Assembly (NCBI GenBank): GCA_945888565.1 | Contig: CAMDAL010000277.1 | Span: 1 to 5,579, forward strand | DNA length: 5,579 nt | From: Devosia equisanguinis | GTDB lineage: Bacteria; Pseudomonadota; Alphaproteobacteria; Rhizobiales; Devosiaceae | Direction of reading: 5' to 3' | Part shown: piece by piece, positions 1 through 5,579 of the stretch | How the letters are laid out: every line of letters begins with the position of its first letter | Numbering within the stretch: position 1 is the first letter of the stretch | Notes under the pieces: generated by a model | Seen by the model: the letters and a program-made list of their open reading frames with translations, nothing else | Database searches by the model: none | What the model was told of the DNA's origin: nothing | Program-made: the position numbers and the translations under genes

Positions 1-2164
1 TGCCGCACCGGCCTACCCGGCGCCCGTCGTCACGCCAGTGGCGACAACTCCTCTGCCGGAGCCCGGGCCGGACGTCGCGACCCAGCCTGAGCCGGAAGCC
101 GACCCGATCGCGCCGCTGCTCGCCCAGATCGAGCGCGAAGAGCGGACGGTGCAGGAAGATGAGCCTGCGCCGGCATACGAGCCGGTCGAGGACGAGCCCG
201 AGCCGCTGCGCGCCTTGGCGCCTGCTCCCGTCGCCGATGCCATGCCGGCCAACCCTGCCGAGGAAGCGGCGCTCTACGACCAGCCCTTCGCCGACCCCAC
301 GCCGCTGCAGCGGGCGCTGGAGGCCAAGAACGGTCCGCGCCGTCGTTATCCCGGCATGGCCGAGCCTGCGGCCGTCGACCTGCCGCCCGCTCCGGTGCCC
401 AGCTTCGACTTCGCCGACGCCGAGCCGGCCGCCTACGAGCCGATGCTTGACGTCCGGCCGCTGCCGCCGCTGTCGAGCCTCGACGATCCCTCCGTCGCGC
501 CGCTTGGCGAACGCCCGTCCGAGCCGATCGGCTCCGCGACGACCGACCGGAACACCTTCATCGCCGCCGCGCGGCGTGCCGCCATGCGGCAGTCGACCAG
601 TCCGGCCGTGGCGGTTCCCGCCCTCCCCGGCAGTTCGCTGATCGCCCGCGCCTTCACCCGCTTCCAGGCCACCCGCGCCGCCGAGGCAGAGGCCAAGGCC
701 GAGCCGGTTCCGCCGCCCGCGCCGGTCCCGCCGCCTGCCGCCGAGAAGCCTGCGAAGGTTGAAAAGCCGAAGAAGGAAAGCCGCTTCAAGCTCGGTCGCC
801 GCGTACTCGCCGGCGACAAGGAGCCGTCCGTCTCCTGGAAGCCCGAGGACGAGGCGACGCCAGTCCCGGCGGCGCCGGAACCGCACACCGCAGCGCTCGG
901 CGCCGAAGACGCCAGCCCGGCCGATGGCGACAAGCCGGTCGCCAGGGAGAGCTTCCTGCTGCGCCACCGCCAGCCGATCCTGCTGGCCGCCTCGGTGGTC
1001 GCGGTGGCGTGCCTCACCATCAACTTCCTGAACCAGCGTCTTGACGAGCAGGCGTCAACGACGGCCGACGCACCCCCCGTCGATGTCGGCGACGCCGCCC
1101 TCTCGCCCACGCCGATCGCCGAGCAACTGACGCTCCCGACCGGCCCGGCGCGCGTCATCGAGATGTCCGATGCGCTCGCGACGGCCTCGATCGATCCGTC
1201 CGCCGCGCAGGGTTTCGTCGCCACCGAGCAGCTCATGCCCCCGGCCGTTGCCGCCACCGATCCGGCAAACCTCGCCGCCGGTGTCGAGCCGCTCGAAAGC
1301 CCGGTGCAGGTCGAACTGCCGCCCGACAATCTAGGGCCGCTCGAACTCCGCCAGGCCGCCGCCAATGGCGATGCCCGGGCCCAGTTCGAGGTCGCCGCCA
1401 TCTACACCGAAGGCCGCGCCATCCCCGAGGACCTGCCGGCAGCCGCCGTGTGGTACGAGCGGGCCGCCAGCCAGGGCTTCGCCCCTGCACAGTATCGCCT
1501 CGGCAACCTCTATGAAGCCGGCAAGGGCGTCGACAAGGACCTGACGCAGGCCCGCATCTGGTACCAGCAGGCCGCGGAAGCCGGCAATCGCATGGCCATG
1601 CACAACCTCGCCGCGCTCTATGCCAGCGGTGGGCTCGGCGCCCAGCAGTTCGACGCGGCCGCCAAGTGGTTCGAGGAAGCCGCCAATCGCGGCATGAAGG
1701 ACAGCCAGTTCAACCTCGGCATGCTCTATGCCCGCGGGCTGGGCGTAAAGCAGGATCTCGGCGCGTCGTTCAAGTGGTTCGCGCTGGCCGCCCTGCGAGG
1801 CGACGCCGATGCCGCCAAGGCGCGCGACGACGTCGCCAAGTCGCTCGACGCCGCCACCATGCAGCGCCTCGACGCCGAAATCTTTGTCTGGAAGCCGGTG
1901 CAGATCGACCTCGCCGCCAACTTCGCGCCGATCGGCACCTGGATGAAGAACTTCGATCCCGGCGCGACCATTGCCAGGACCGAAGTGGTGAAGGGCGTGC
2001 AGCAGGTTCTCGCCCGCCTCGGCTACGACATCGGCACGCCCGACGACCTCGCCGGCCCGAAGACCGCCGAAGCCATCAAGGCCTTCGAGCGCGGCACCGG
2101 CATGAACGAGACCGGCACCATCAATCCCCGCCTGCTCGCCGTCCTCGGCAGCCAGCCGGTGTAG
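1..2164 (+). CDS. PodJ-like polarity/Sel1-repeat protein with C-terminal peptidoglycan-binding domain (5' partial)
   Basis: The frame is open from the left edge to the TAG at 2162-2164, so the true start lies upstream; the GTG at 38 is only an internal valine. Residues below count from that GTG. Residues 1-310 are Pro/Ala/Glu-rich and probably disordered and cytoplasmic, with a short helix-like FIAAARRAA motif at 174-182 and a Lys/Arg-rich patch at 235-260. One membrane helix spans about 313-331, preceded by basic LLRHRQ. Four Sel1/TPR-like repeats follow at about 441-588, each with an A-x-(F/Y)-x-L-(A/G)-x-(L/I)-Y core and a W-(Y/F)-x-x-A-A ending. A peptidoglycan-binding-type domain lies at about 649-708. 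The order disordered cytoplasmic region, membrane helix, periplasmic Sel1 repeats and PG-binding domain matches the C-terminal half of PodJ, the Caulobacter polar organiser that recruits signalling proteins to the pole. The coiled coils expected in PodJ would lie upstream, outside the window. A generic Sel1/PG-binding envelope protein is the alternative. Confidence 0.85.
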   Translation, partial: AAPAYPAPVVTPVATTPLPEPGPDVATQPEPEADPIAPLLAQIEREERTVQEDEPAPAYEPVEDEPEPLRALAPAPVADAMPANPAEEAALYDQPFADPTPLQRALEAKNGPRRRYPGMAEPAAVDLPPAPVPSFDFADAEPAAYEPMLDVRPLPPLSSLDDPSVAPLGERPSEPIGSATTDRNTFIAAARRAAMRQSTSPAVAVPALPGSSLIARAFTRFQATRAAEAEAKAEPVPPPAPVPPPAAEKPAKVEKPKKESRFKLGRRVLAGDKEPSVSWKPEDEATPVPAAPEPHTAALGAEDASPADGDKPVARESFLLRHRQPILLAASVVAVACLTINFLNQRLDEQASTTADAPPVDVGDAALSPTPIAEQLTLPTGPARVIEMSDALATASIDPSAAQGFVATEQLMPPAVAATDPANLAAGVEPLESPVQVELPPDNLGPLELRQAAANGDARAQFEVAAIYTEGRAIPEDLPAAAVWYERAASQGFAPAQYRLGNLYEAGKGVDKDLTQARIWYQQAAEAGNRMAMHNLAALYASGGLGAQQFDAAAKWFEEAANRGMKDSQFNLGMLYARGLGVKQDLGASFKWFALAALRGDADAAKARDDVAKSLDAATMQRLDAEIFVWKPVQIDLAANFAPIGTWMKNFDPGATIARTEVVKGVQQVLARLGYDIGTPDDLAGPKTAEAIKAFERGTGMNETGTINPRLLAVLGSQPV
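703..738 (+). repeat. Tandem 18-bp duplication in the proline-rich region
   Basis: Two adjacent 18-base units (703-720 and 721-738) differ at two positions and encode PVPPPA twice in the disordered part of the PodJ-like protein. Both differences are synonymous third-base changes. This looks like a small in-frame slippage duplication kept under protein-level constraint; it is a low-complexity linker rather than a mobile element. Confidence 0.6.
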
Positions 2165-2166
2165 AG

Positions 2167-2209
2167 CCGCGGCTTGCATAAACCCCAGGGGGCAAGCTGA
2201 TGGCCGCGG
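2167..2209. terminator. Imperfect stem-loop in the convergent gap, weak bidirectional terminator candidate
   Basis: Just after the PodJ-like stop codon, GCTTGC (2172-2177) pairs with GCAAGC (2192-2197) around a 14-base loop. The stem extends outward as CCGCG (2167-2171) with CGCGG (2205-2209), with a 7-base bulge on the 3' side. It lies between two converging genes, where a shared terminator is expected. No T-run follows on either strand, so it is not a canonical intrinsic terminator and Rho-dependent ending remains possible. The rest of the gap up to 2246 shows nothing else. Confidence 0.3.
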
Positions 2210-2246
2210 CGCCGAATGCAGATGCCCGTCGCGTCAGCAGCCGTTG

Positions 2247-2867
2247 CTAGCGCGTTGGATGCTGCTCTCTGATCACCTGCAGCCGCACGCGTGGACGAAC
2301 TTCGAGCGTGTCGTAGACCTCACGCAGCGACAGCGCGGTGGCCAGAGCGGGAAGCTCGATGCTGTCTTCGAGGCTCTCGTAGGTCTCCTCGATCCAGTCG
2401 GCACCAAATCGCCGGTGCGCCTTGACGGGCACAATCTCCGACTCGATCTGGACAACCACCTGCACGCTCGGGATCGACTGGTACTCACGGAGCTTCGCGC
2501 CATGGTCGAACACGGCCGTGCCGGGTGAGGAGAGTTCGACGATGATGGTCGGCTGCGAGGCCGTTGTTGCCGAAGGGTTCGGCGGGCCGCAATCGACAAC
2601 GATGTCCGGGTACCGAACAGTATTGGGGCCGGTCTGGACGCCCGTGTCGCTCGAGGTCGTGCGGCATCCACTTTTCTTGCCAGCGGGCACCAGCGCCGTC
2701 TGCACGTTGCTGCCGATCACGTTGTGTCCCTGCTTGGCCCCAGCCATCGCGTAGGCGACGCCGTCCACCAGTTCGAACCGGCCTTCTTCGCCAAGGACGG
2801 CATCAAGGAACTCTGCCACTGTCAGCTTCTGGTGGTCTGGAACGCTCATCGTGATCCGCTTGCTCAT
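2247..2867 (-). CDS. Uma2-family (DUF820) putative PD-(D/E)XK endonuclease
   Basis: This 206-residue protein is close to the usual size of the Uma2/DUF820 family, which adopts a restriction-endonuclease-like fold; its cellular role and substrate are not established. Family hallmarks are visible: LTVAEFL at 15-21, FELVDG at 31-36, YPDIVVD at 87-92, IIVELSSPGT at 108-117 and DHGAKLREYQSIPS at 121-134. The likely active-site residues are E32, D88, E111 and K125, so the copy looks intact. The start is ATG at 2865-2867 with only a weak GAG upstream. An in-frame ATG at 2847-2849 (Met7), with GCGGA before it, is a credible alternative. It lies about 50 bases downstream of the hybrid kinase on the same strand, so it could be co-transcribed, but no functional link is evident. 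It looks less GC-rich than its neighbours, which fits the patchy, often horizontally spread distribution of this family. Confidence 0.88.
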   Translation of the reverse strand: MSKRITMSVPDHQKLTVAEFLDAVLGEEGRFELVDGVAYAMAGAKQGHNVIGSNVQTALVPAGKKSGCRTTSSDTGVQTGPNTVRYPDIVVDCGPPNPSATTASQPTIIVELSSPGTAVFDHGAKLREYQSIPSVQVVVQIESEIVPVKAHRRFGADWIEETYESLEDSIELPALATALSLREVYDTLEVRPRVRLQVIREQHPTR

Positions 2868-2919
2868 GAAGGCTCAGATGCTGGACGCCGGGTCAGCCTA
2901 GCACAATTTGCCGGCGGCC

Positions 2920-4533
2920 TTAGTCTTCCCGCGCCCGCTTCCGCGCGCTGGTCAGGCTGCTGATCGTGGCGCGCAGCGCGGCGGGTTTCACCGGCTTGGT
3001 CACCACGGTGATGCCGCGTTCCTCGGCCAGGGCCCGCACGGCGGCACTGCGGTCCGCCGTCACCAGCGCGGCGGGCAGGTGGCCGCCGACATTGTGCCGC
3101 AGCCATTCGATCGCATCGAGGCCGGAGGTCTGGTCGAGGTGGTAGTCCATCAGCACCAGGTCGGGGAACCAGCCCATCAGCAGCCGGTCCTTGTCGATGT
3201 CCTTCAGCGAGCGGGCCGAGCGCACATCGCAACCCCAGCCGCCCAGCAGCCCCTCCATCGCGTCGAGGATCGCCTTCTCGTTGTCGACGCACAGTACCCG
3301 CAAGCCGTGCAGGTTCGATGCAGGCTCGCGCCCCAGCCCCGTCTCCGGCACCGCTTTCTCGGCGCGTGGTGCCATTGGCAGGAAGAGCGAGAAGCGTGAA
3401 CCGAGCCCCTCCCTGCTGTCGAGTTCCAGCGTCACCCCGAGCGCCGTCACCAGCCGCTTGACGATCGACAGTCCGAGCCCCAGCCCCTGCGCCATGCGGG
3501 CGCCGTGTTCGAGCCGGCTGAACTCGGCAAAGATCAGCGAATGCTGGTCGCGGTTGAAGCCGATGCCGGTATCGACGATGTCGATGCGCAGCCTTGTGCC
3601 GCGCCGCCGCACCCCCACCAGCACATGGCCGCCCGGCCGTGTGTACTTGATGGCGTTGGAGACGAGGTTCTGCACCACGCGCCCTACCAGCGCCCGGTCG
3701 CCGATTGCAGCCGAGCAGGTTGCGACCAGCCTGAGCCTGATCTGCTTCTTCTCCGCCAGCGGCGCAAACTCGACGTCGATCTTCTTGAGCAGGTCGCGGA
3801 TCGGGAAGGGCGCGTTGGCCGGCTTCATCGCCCCCGCATCGAGCCGCGAGATGTCGAGCAGCGCCGACATGATCTCTTCCACCGCCGTCAGCGATTGCTC
3901 GATCGAACTGGCCAGCTCGTCGAACCCGGTGCCGCCGGCCCGCTCCACCAGCGTCGCGGTGTAGAGCCGCGCCGCGTTGAGCGGCTGCAGCAGGTCATGG
4001 CTTGCAGCGGCGAGAAAGCGTGTCTTGTCGCGATTGGCCGCATCCGCCTTGGCGCGCGCCACCTCCAGCTCGGAATTGACGCGGATGAGGTCGGCCGTGC
4101 GCTCCTCCACCCGGCCCTCGAGCGTCTGGTTGATCGCGGCGATCTCGCCTTCGGCGGCTACCCGGTCGGTCACGTCCGAAAAGCTGATCACCAGCCCGCC
4201 GTTCGGCAGCCGCGACGAGTAGAACTCCAGCGATTGCCCCAGCGCTCCGAGCCGCTGGGTCACGGTGTGGGCCGAGCCCGTCAGTTCCTGCACCCGCTGC
4301 GCCGCGAGATAGGTCGCATCGCCCGCGCCGAGGTCGCCGCGCCGCGCCAGGAACAGGGCGATGTCATAGAGCGGCGTGCCGGGGGCCATCAGGTTCTCGG
4401 TCAGCGCCAGCAGTTCGCGGTAGCGGTTGTTGGCGGTCACCAGCCGCAGGTCGCGATCGAACACGGCAAGGCCCTGCGGGATGAAATCCACCGCGGACCT
4501 GAGGCTGTCCTCCCTGTCGACCTGCAGTTCCAT
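2920..4533 (-). CDS. PAS-domain hybrid sensor histidine kinase/response regulator (soluble)
   Basis: This is a 537-residue cytoplasmic hybrid kinase with no membrane segment or signal peptide. Domains in order: a PAS_7-type sensor at about 12-121 (IPQGLAVFD, NNRYREL, PGTPLYDI); a coiled-coil linker at 128-171; HisKA at 169-234 with the phospho-accepting H179 in SHDLLQPLN; an HATPase domain at about 276-386 with N-box N289/N293, G1 DTGIG (321-325) and G2 GLGLGLSIV (350-358); and a C-terminal receiver at 411-527 with D417-N-E, phospho-acceptor D463 in LMDYHL, T492 and K513. All catalytic boxes are present, so it should autophosphorylate and pass phosphate to its own receiver. The architecture resembles the NahK/ErcS'-type kinases. 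The ATG at 4531-4533 was chosen because AAAGAGG lies four bases upstream; a longer reading from TTG at 4590 has no such support. No histidine phosphotransfer domain or complete partner regulator lies inside the window. The input ligand is unknown. Confidence 0.93.
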   Translation of the reverse strand: MELQVDREDSLRSAVDFIPQGLAVFDRDLRLVTANNRYRELLALTENLMAPGTPLYDIALFLARRGDLGAGDATYLAAQRVQELTGSAHTVTQRLGALGQSLEFYSSRLPNGGLVISFSDVTDRVAAEGEIAAINQTLEGRVEERTADLIRVNSELEVARAKADAANRDKTRFLAAASHDLLQPLNAARLYTATLVERAGGTGFDELASSIEQSLTAVEEIMSALLDISRLDAGAMKPANAPFPIRDLLKKIDVEFAPLAEKKQIRLRLVATCSAAIGDRALVGRVVQNLVSNAIKYTRPGGHVLVGVRRRGTRLRIDIVDTGIGFNRDQHSLIFAEFSRLEHGARMAQGLGLGLSIVKRLVTALGVTLELDSREGLGSRFSLFLPMAPRAEKAVPETGLGREPASNLHGLRVLCVDNEKAILDAMEGLLGGWGCDVRSARSLKDIDKDRLLMGWFPDLVLMDYHLDQTSGLDAIEWLRHNVGGHLPAALVTADRSAAVRALAEERGITVVTKPVKPAALRATISSLTSARKRARED

Positions 4534-4537
4534 CCGA

Positions 4538-4544
4538 CCTCTTT
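4538..4544 (-). promoter_or_regulatory. Ribosome binding site deciding the hybrid kinase start
   Basis: On the minus strand AAAGAGG precedes the ATG at 4533 with a four-base spacer (TCGG). This is the reason for preferring the 537-residue start over the TTG at 4590, whose extra 19 residues resemble no known domain. Confidence 0.65.
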
Positions 4545-4632
4545 CCCAAGCCGCCGAGTATCTGCCGCCCGTCTCTTGCCCGCAACCCAACAGAAAGTCG
4601 TGGGCTGAGGGTCCATGGCGGGCATAGGCGCT

Positions 4633-4661
4633 TTGACGCCGCCGAAAATGAGTTCATTACT
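4633..4661 (+). promoter_or_regulatory. Candidate sigma-70-type promoter for mscL
   Basis: TTGACG (4633-4638; 5 of 6 to the -35 consensus) is followed after 17 bases by ATTACT (4656-4661; only 3 of 6 to the -10 consensus). A start near 4668 would give a leader of about 55 bases before the mscL ATG. It lies in the 189-base region between the divergent kinase and mscL genes, where both promoters must fall unless transcription comes from further away. No equally good promoter for the kinase was found on the opposite strand. Weak -10 agreement keeps confidence low. Confidence 0.35.
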
Positions 4662-4710
4662 TGGATTTGGGGCATGCGCCAGCCGCCAGTGTCAGGCTGC
4701 GCAGCAAAAC

Positions 4711-4716
4711 AAGAGG
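4711..4716 (+). promoter_or_regulatory. Ribosome binding site of mscL
   Basis: AAGAGG ends six bases before the ATG at 4723. An in-frame ATG at 4717 abuts this site and cannot use it, which favours 4723. The resulting N-terminus, MFKEFRDFALKGNV, is the family-typical one. Confidence 0.7.
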
Positions 4717-4722
4717 ATGAAC

Positions 4723-5154
4723 ATGTTCAAGGAATTCCGTGATTTCGCCCTCAAGGGCAATGTGCTCGATCTCGCCATCGGCGTGATCATCGGCGCCGCG
4801 TTCGGCGCCATCGTCTCGTCCGTGGTGGACGATATCTTCATGCCGATCATCGGCCTGATCCTGGCGGGTATCGACTTCTCCAACCTGTTCATCGCGCTGC
4901 TGCCGCCAGAGGGTGCCACCTTCACCACCATCGCTGCTGCCAAGGAAGCCGGTGTCGCCACGCTGAACTACGGCCTGTTCATCAACGCGATCGTGAAGTT
5001 CACCATCGTCGCCTTCGTGCTGTTCCTCGTGGTCAAGGCCGTCAACCGCCTGCGCCGCCAGGAAGCCGCGGCCCCCGCCGCTCCCCCGGCCCCCACCACC
5101 GAGGAAAAGCTGCTCACCGAAATCCGCGACGCCATCAAGACCCGCGGCGTCTGA
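4723..5154 (+). CDS. mscL: Large-conductance mechanosensitive channel MscL
   Basis: MscL forms a homopentameric inner-membrane pore that opens under high membrane tension and releases small solutes during osmotic downshock. The 143-residue product is close to the usual length of about 136. Visible features: an amphipathic N-terminal helix MFKEFRDFALKGN (1-13); the strongly conserved pore-lining TM1 with VLDLAIGVIIGAAFG at 14-28, continuing to about 45 with VDDIFMPIIG; a periplasmic loop at about 46-80; TM2 at about 82-108 (NYGLFINAIVKF...LVVKAVNRL); an Ala/Pro linker at 113-125; and the cytoplasmic bundle helix EEKLLTEIRDAIK at 127-139. The start is the ATG at 4723, set by AAGAGG six bases upstream; longer readings from 4615 add 36 residues unlike the family. 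It is divergent from the hybrid kinase and followed by an intrinsic terminator, so it is probably a single-gene transcript. Confidence 0.97.
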   Translation: MFKEFRDFALKGNVLDLAIGVIIGAAFGAIVSSVVDDIFMPIIGLILAGIDFSNLFIALLPPEGATFTTIAAAKEAGVATLNYGLFINAIVKFTIVAFVLFLVVKAVNRLRRQEAAAPAAPPAPTTEEKLLTEIRDAIKTRGV

Positions 5155-5170
5155 ACCCGCTACGCTCCAC

Positions 5171-5205
5171 AAACCGCCGGGCCCAAACCCGGCGGTTTTC
5201 TCTTG
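5171..5205 (+). terminator. Intrinsic terminator of mscL
   Basis: A perfect 11-bp stem, AAACCGCCGGG (5171-5181) with CCCGGCGGTTT (5188-5198), closes a six-base CCCAAA loop. It runs into a T-rich tail (TTTTCTCTT), 16 bases after the mscL stop codon. Stem strength and position make this a confident Rho-independent terminator that separates mscL from the next gene. Confidence 0.92.
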
Positions 5206-5227
5206 TTCGCGAATAGGAAAATCATCC

Positions 5228-5256
5228 TTGACAGCCAGATGGAAGGTATATATGCC
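5228..5256 (+). promoter_or_regulatory. Candidate sigma-70-type promoter for the downstream response-regulator-like gene
   Basis: A perfect TTGACA -35 box (5228-5233) is preceded by A/T-rich sequence (GAATAGGAAAATCAT). The -10 element could be TATGCC (5251-5256) at the ideal 17-base spacing, or TATATG (5249-5254) at 15. It lies just beyond the mscL terminator and upstream of the plus-strand gene at 5471. Use of this site would leave an untranslated leader of roughly 210 bases. Confidence 0.5.
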
Positions 5257-5370
5257 TAGATCGTCCAGCACCCTTGTGTAGTGGTCTTCCGGATGGCGAC
5301 ACCACTTACGGCGTGCTAGGGGCAGTGATCACCCTGTTCCCGAAGTCATGGTGAGTTGATTTTAGAACCG

Positions 5371-5393
5371 TTGCCGCGGGCATGTTGCGGCAA
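5371..5393 (+). other. Inverted repeat/stem-loop in the leader of the downstream gene
   Basis: TTGCCGC (5371-5377) and GCGGCAA (5387-5393) form a perfect 7-bp inverted repeat around a nine-base loop, about 78 bases before the GTG at 5471. No T-run follows, so it is not a terminator. It could be an operator for a dimeric regulator or an RNA hairpin in the leader. A weaker 6-bp repeat, AGTGGT/ACCACT (5280-5285 and 5301-5306), and the palindrome GTGATCAC (5325-5332) lie upstream. No gene of convincing length was seen in 5206-5470. Confidence 0.4.
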
Positions 5394-5460
5394 GTTGAGA
5401 CGTCGGGAACGCCGGCCGCGTATTGGTCACACTGAAATTCCCGGGTAGAGCTGATCTGTC

Positions 5461-5466
5461 GGAGGG
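5461..5466 (+). promoter_or_regulatory. Strong ribosome binding site before the GTG at 5471
   Basis: GGAGGG followed by a four-base spacer (TGCA) and GTG is one of the best Shine-Dalgarno matches in the window. It fixes the start of the last gene, which would otherwise be missed because it uses a GTG and runs off the edge. Confidence 0.75.
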
Positions 5467-5470
5467 TGCA

Positions 5471-5579
5471 GTGACTGAGAATTTCTACTACCCGTCCTAT
5501 TTGAACCGTGACCTTCTGGTTGCCATCCTGGATGCCGATGCTGCGACCTGCGAAGCATTGAGCGTGCTGTTCCGGCTCG
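5471..5579 (+). CDS. Probable response regulator, receiver-domain N-terminus (3' partial)
   Basis: From the GTG at 5471 the frame stays open for 36 codons to the window edge. After a 14-residue lead, residues 15-36 (LLVAILDADAATCEALSVLFRL) have the pattern of receiver strand 1 and helix 1: hydrophobic strand, acidic turn D21-x-D23, then the A-x-x-x-E-A-L-x-x-L helix seen in FixJ/NarL-type regulators (compare V-D-D-D-P-x-V-R-x-A-L). The phospho-acceptor aspartate, the switch residues and any DNA-binding output domain lie beyond the window, so subfamily and function cannot be fixed. The acidic pair that binds magnesium reads D-A here instead of D-D. It follows mscL on the same strand but is separated from it by a terminator and a leader, so it is probably transcribed independently. 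The coding call is secure from the ribosome binding site; the family call is an inference from 22 residues. Confidence 0.62.
   Translation, partial: MTENFYYPSYLNRDLLVAILDADAATCEALSVLFRL

Noticed and set aside
1331..2179. Long minus-strand open frame (282 codons) opposite the PodJ-like gene
   Set aside because: It is a shadow of a GC-rich gene: the plus-strand frame carries clear Sel1 repeats and a PG-binding domain, while this one shows Gly/Ala/Val-rich composition without any domain.
2244..2528. Plus-strand open frames across the Uma2 gene
   Set aside because: They overlap the minus-strand Uma2 gene, which has all family motifs; the plus-strand frames show no domain or ribosome binding site.
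2157..3971. A 15-base exact match (CGGTGTAGAGCCGCG) at 2157-2171 and 3957-3971
   Set aside because: It overlaps the PodJ-like stop codon in one place and lies inside the kinase gene on the other coding strand. In GC-biased sequence a single match of this length is compatible with chance, and there are no flanking repeats.
4534..4590. Extended N-terminus of the kinase starting from TTG at 4590
   Set aside because: There is no good ribosome binding site, a rare start codon is required, and the extra 19 residues match nothing, whereas ATG at 4533 has AAAGAGG at proper spacing.
3505..4608. Long plus-strand open frame (367 codons) opposite the hybrid kinase
   Set aside because: The minus-strand frame contains all kinase boxes; this frame is rich in His/Arg/Gln with no recognisable fold, as expected for an antisense shadow.
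5404..5430. GGAAC at 5406-5410 as the -35 box of an EcfG-type general stress promoter
   Set aside because: No CGTT-like -10 element is found 16-18 bases downstream.

Overview
The window is GC-rich and densely coded, with the strong codon bias of an alphaproteobacterium. A PodJ-like polarity protein and a soluble PAS/hybrid histidine kinase of the type common in Hyphomicrobiales (Rhizobium/Devosia-like lineages) point the same way. This placement is an inference from protein style, not from a marker gene. No rRNA, tRNA, CRISPR array, insertion sequence or phage gene was recognised.

Layout from left to right. (1) Positions 1-2164, plus strand: the 3' part of a large PodJ-like gene, with a proline/alanine/glutamate-rich disordered region, one membrane helix, four Sel1 repeats and a C-terminal peptidoglycan-binding domain. 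Its start lies upstream of the window. (2) A short convergent gap with an imperfect stem-loop. (3) 2247-2867, minus strand: a Uma2-family (DUF820) putative nuclease, visibly less GC-rich than its neighbours. (4) 2920-4533, minus strand: a cytoplasmic hybrid sensor kinase (PAS - coiled coil - HisKA - HATPase - receiver). Uma2 lies about 50 bases downstream of it on the same strand. (5) A 189-base divergent control region. (6) 4723-5154, plus strand: mscL, the large-conductance mechanosensitive channel, closed by a clear intrinsic terminator. (7) 5206-5470: a non-coding leader with a consensus-like -35 box and stem-loops. (8) 5471 to the window end, plus strand: the first 36 codons of a gene whose N-terminus reads as a response-regulator receiver domain.

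Functionally this is mostly ordinary chromosomal housekeeping and signalling: envelope/polarity scaffolding, osmotic safety valve and two-component signalling. The points most worth a second look are the truncated response regulator with an altered acidic pocket and a long leader, its possible partnership with the nearby orphan hybrid kinase, and that kinase's proximity to a PodJ-like scaffold. No convincing new multi-gene system is visible.
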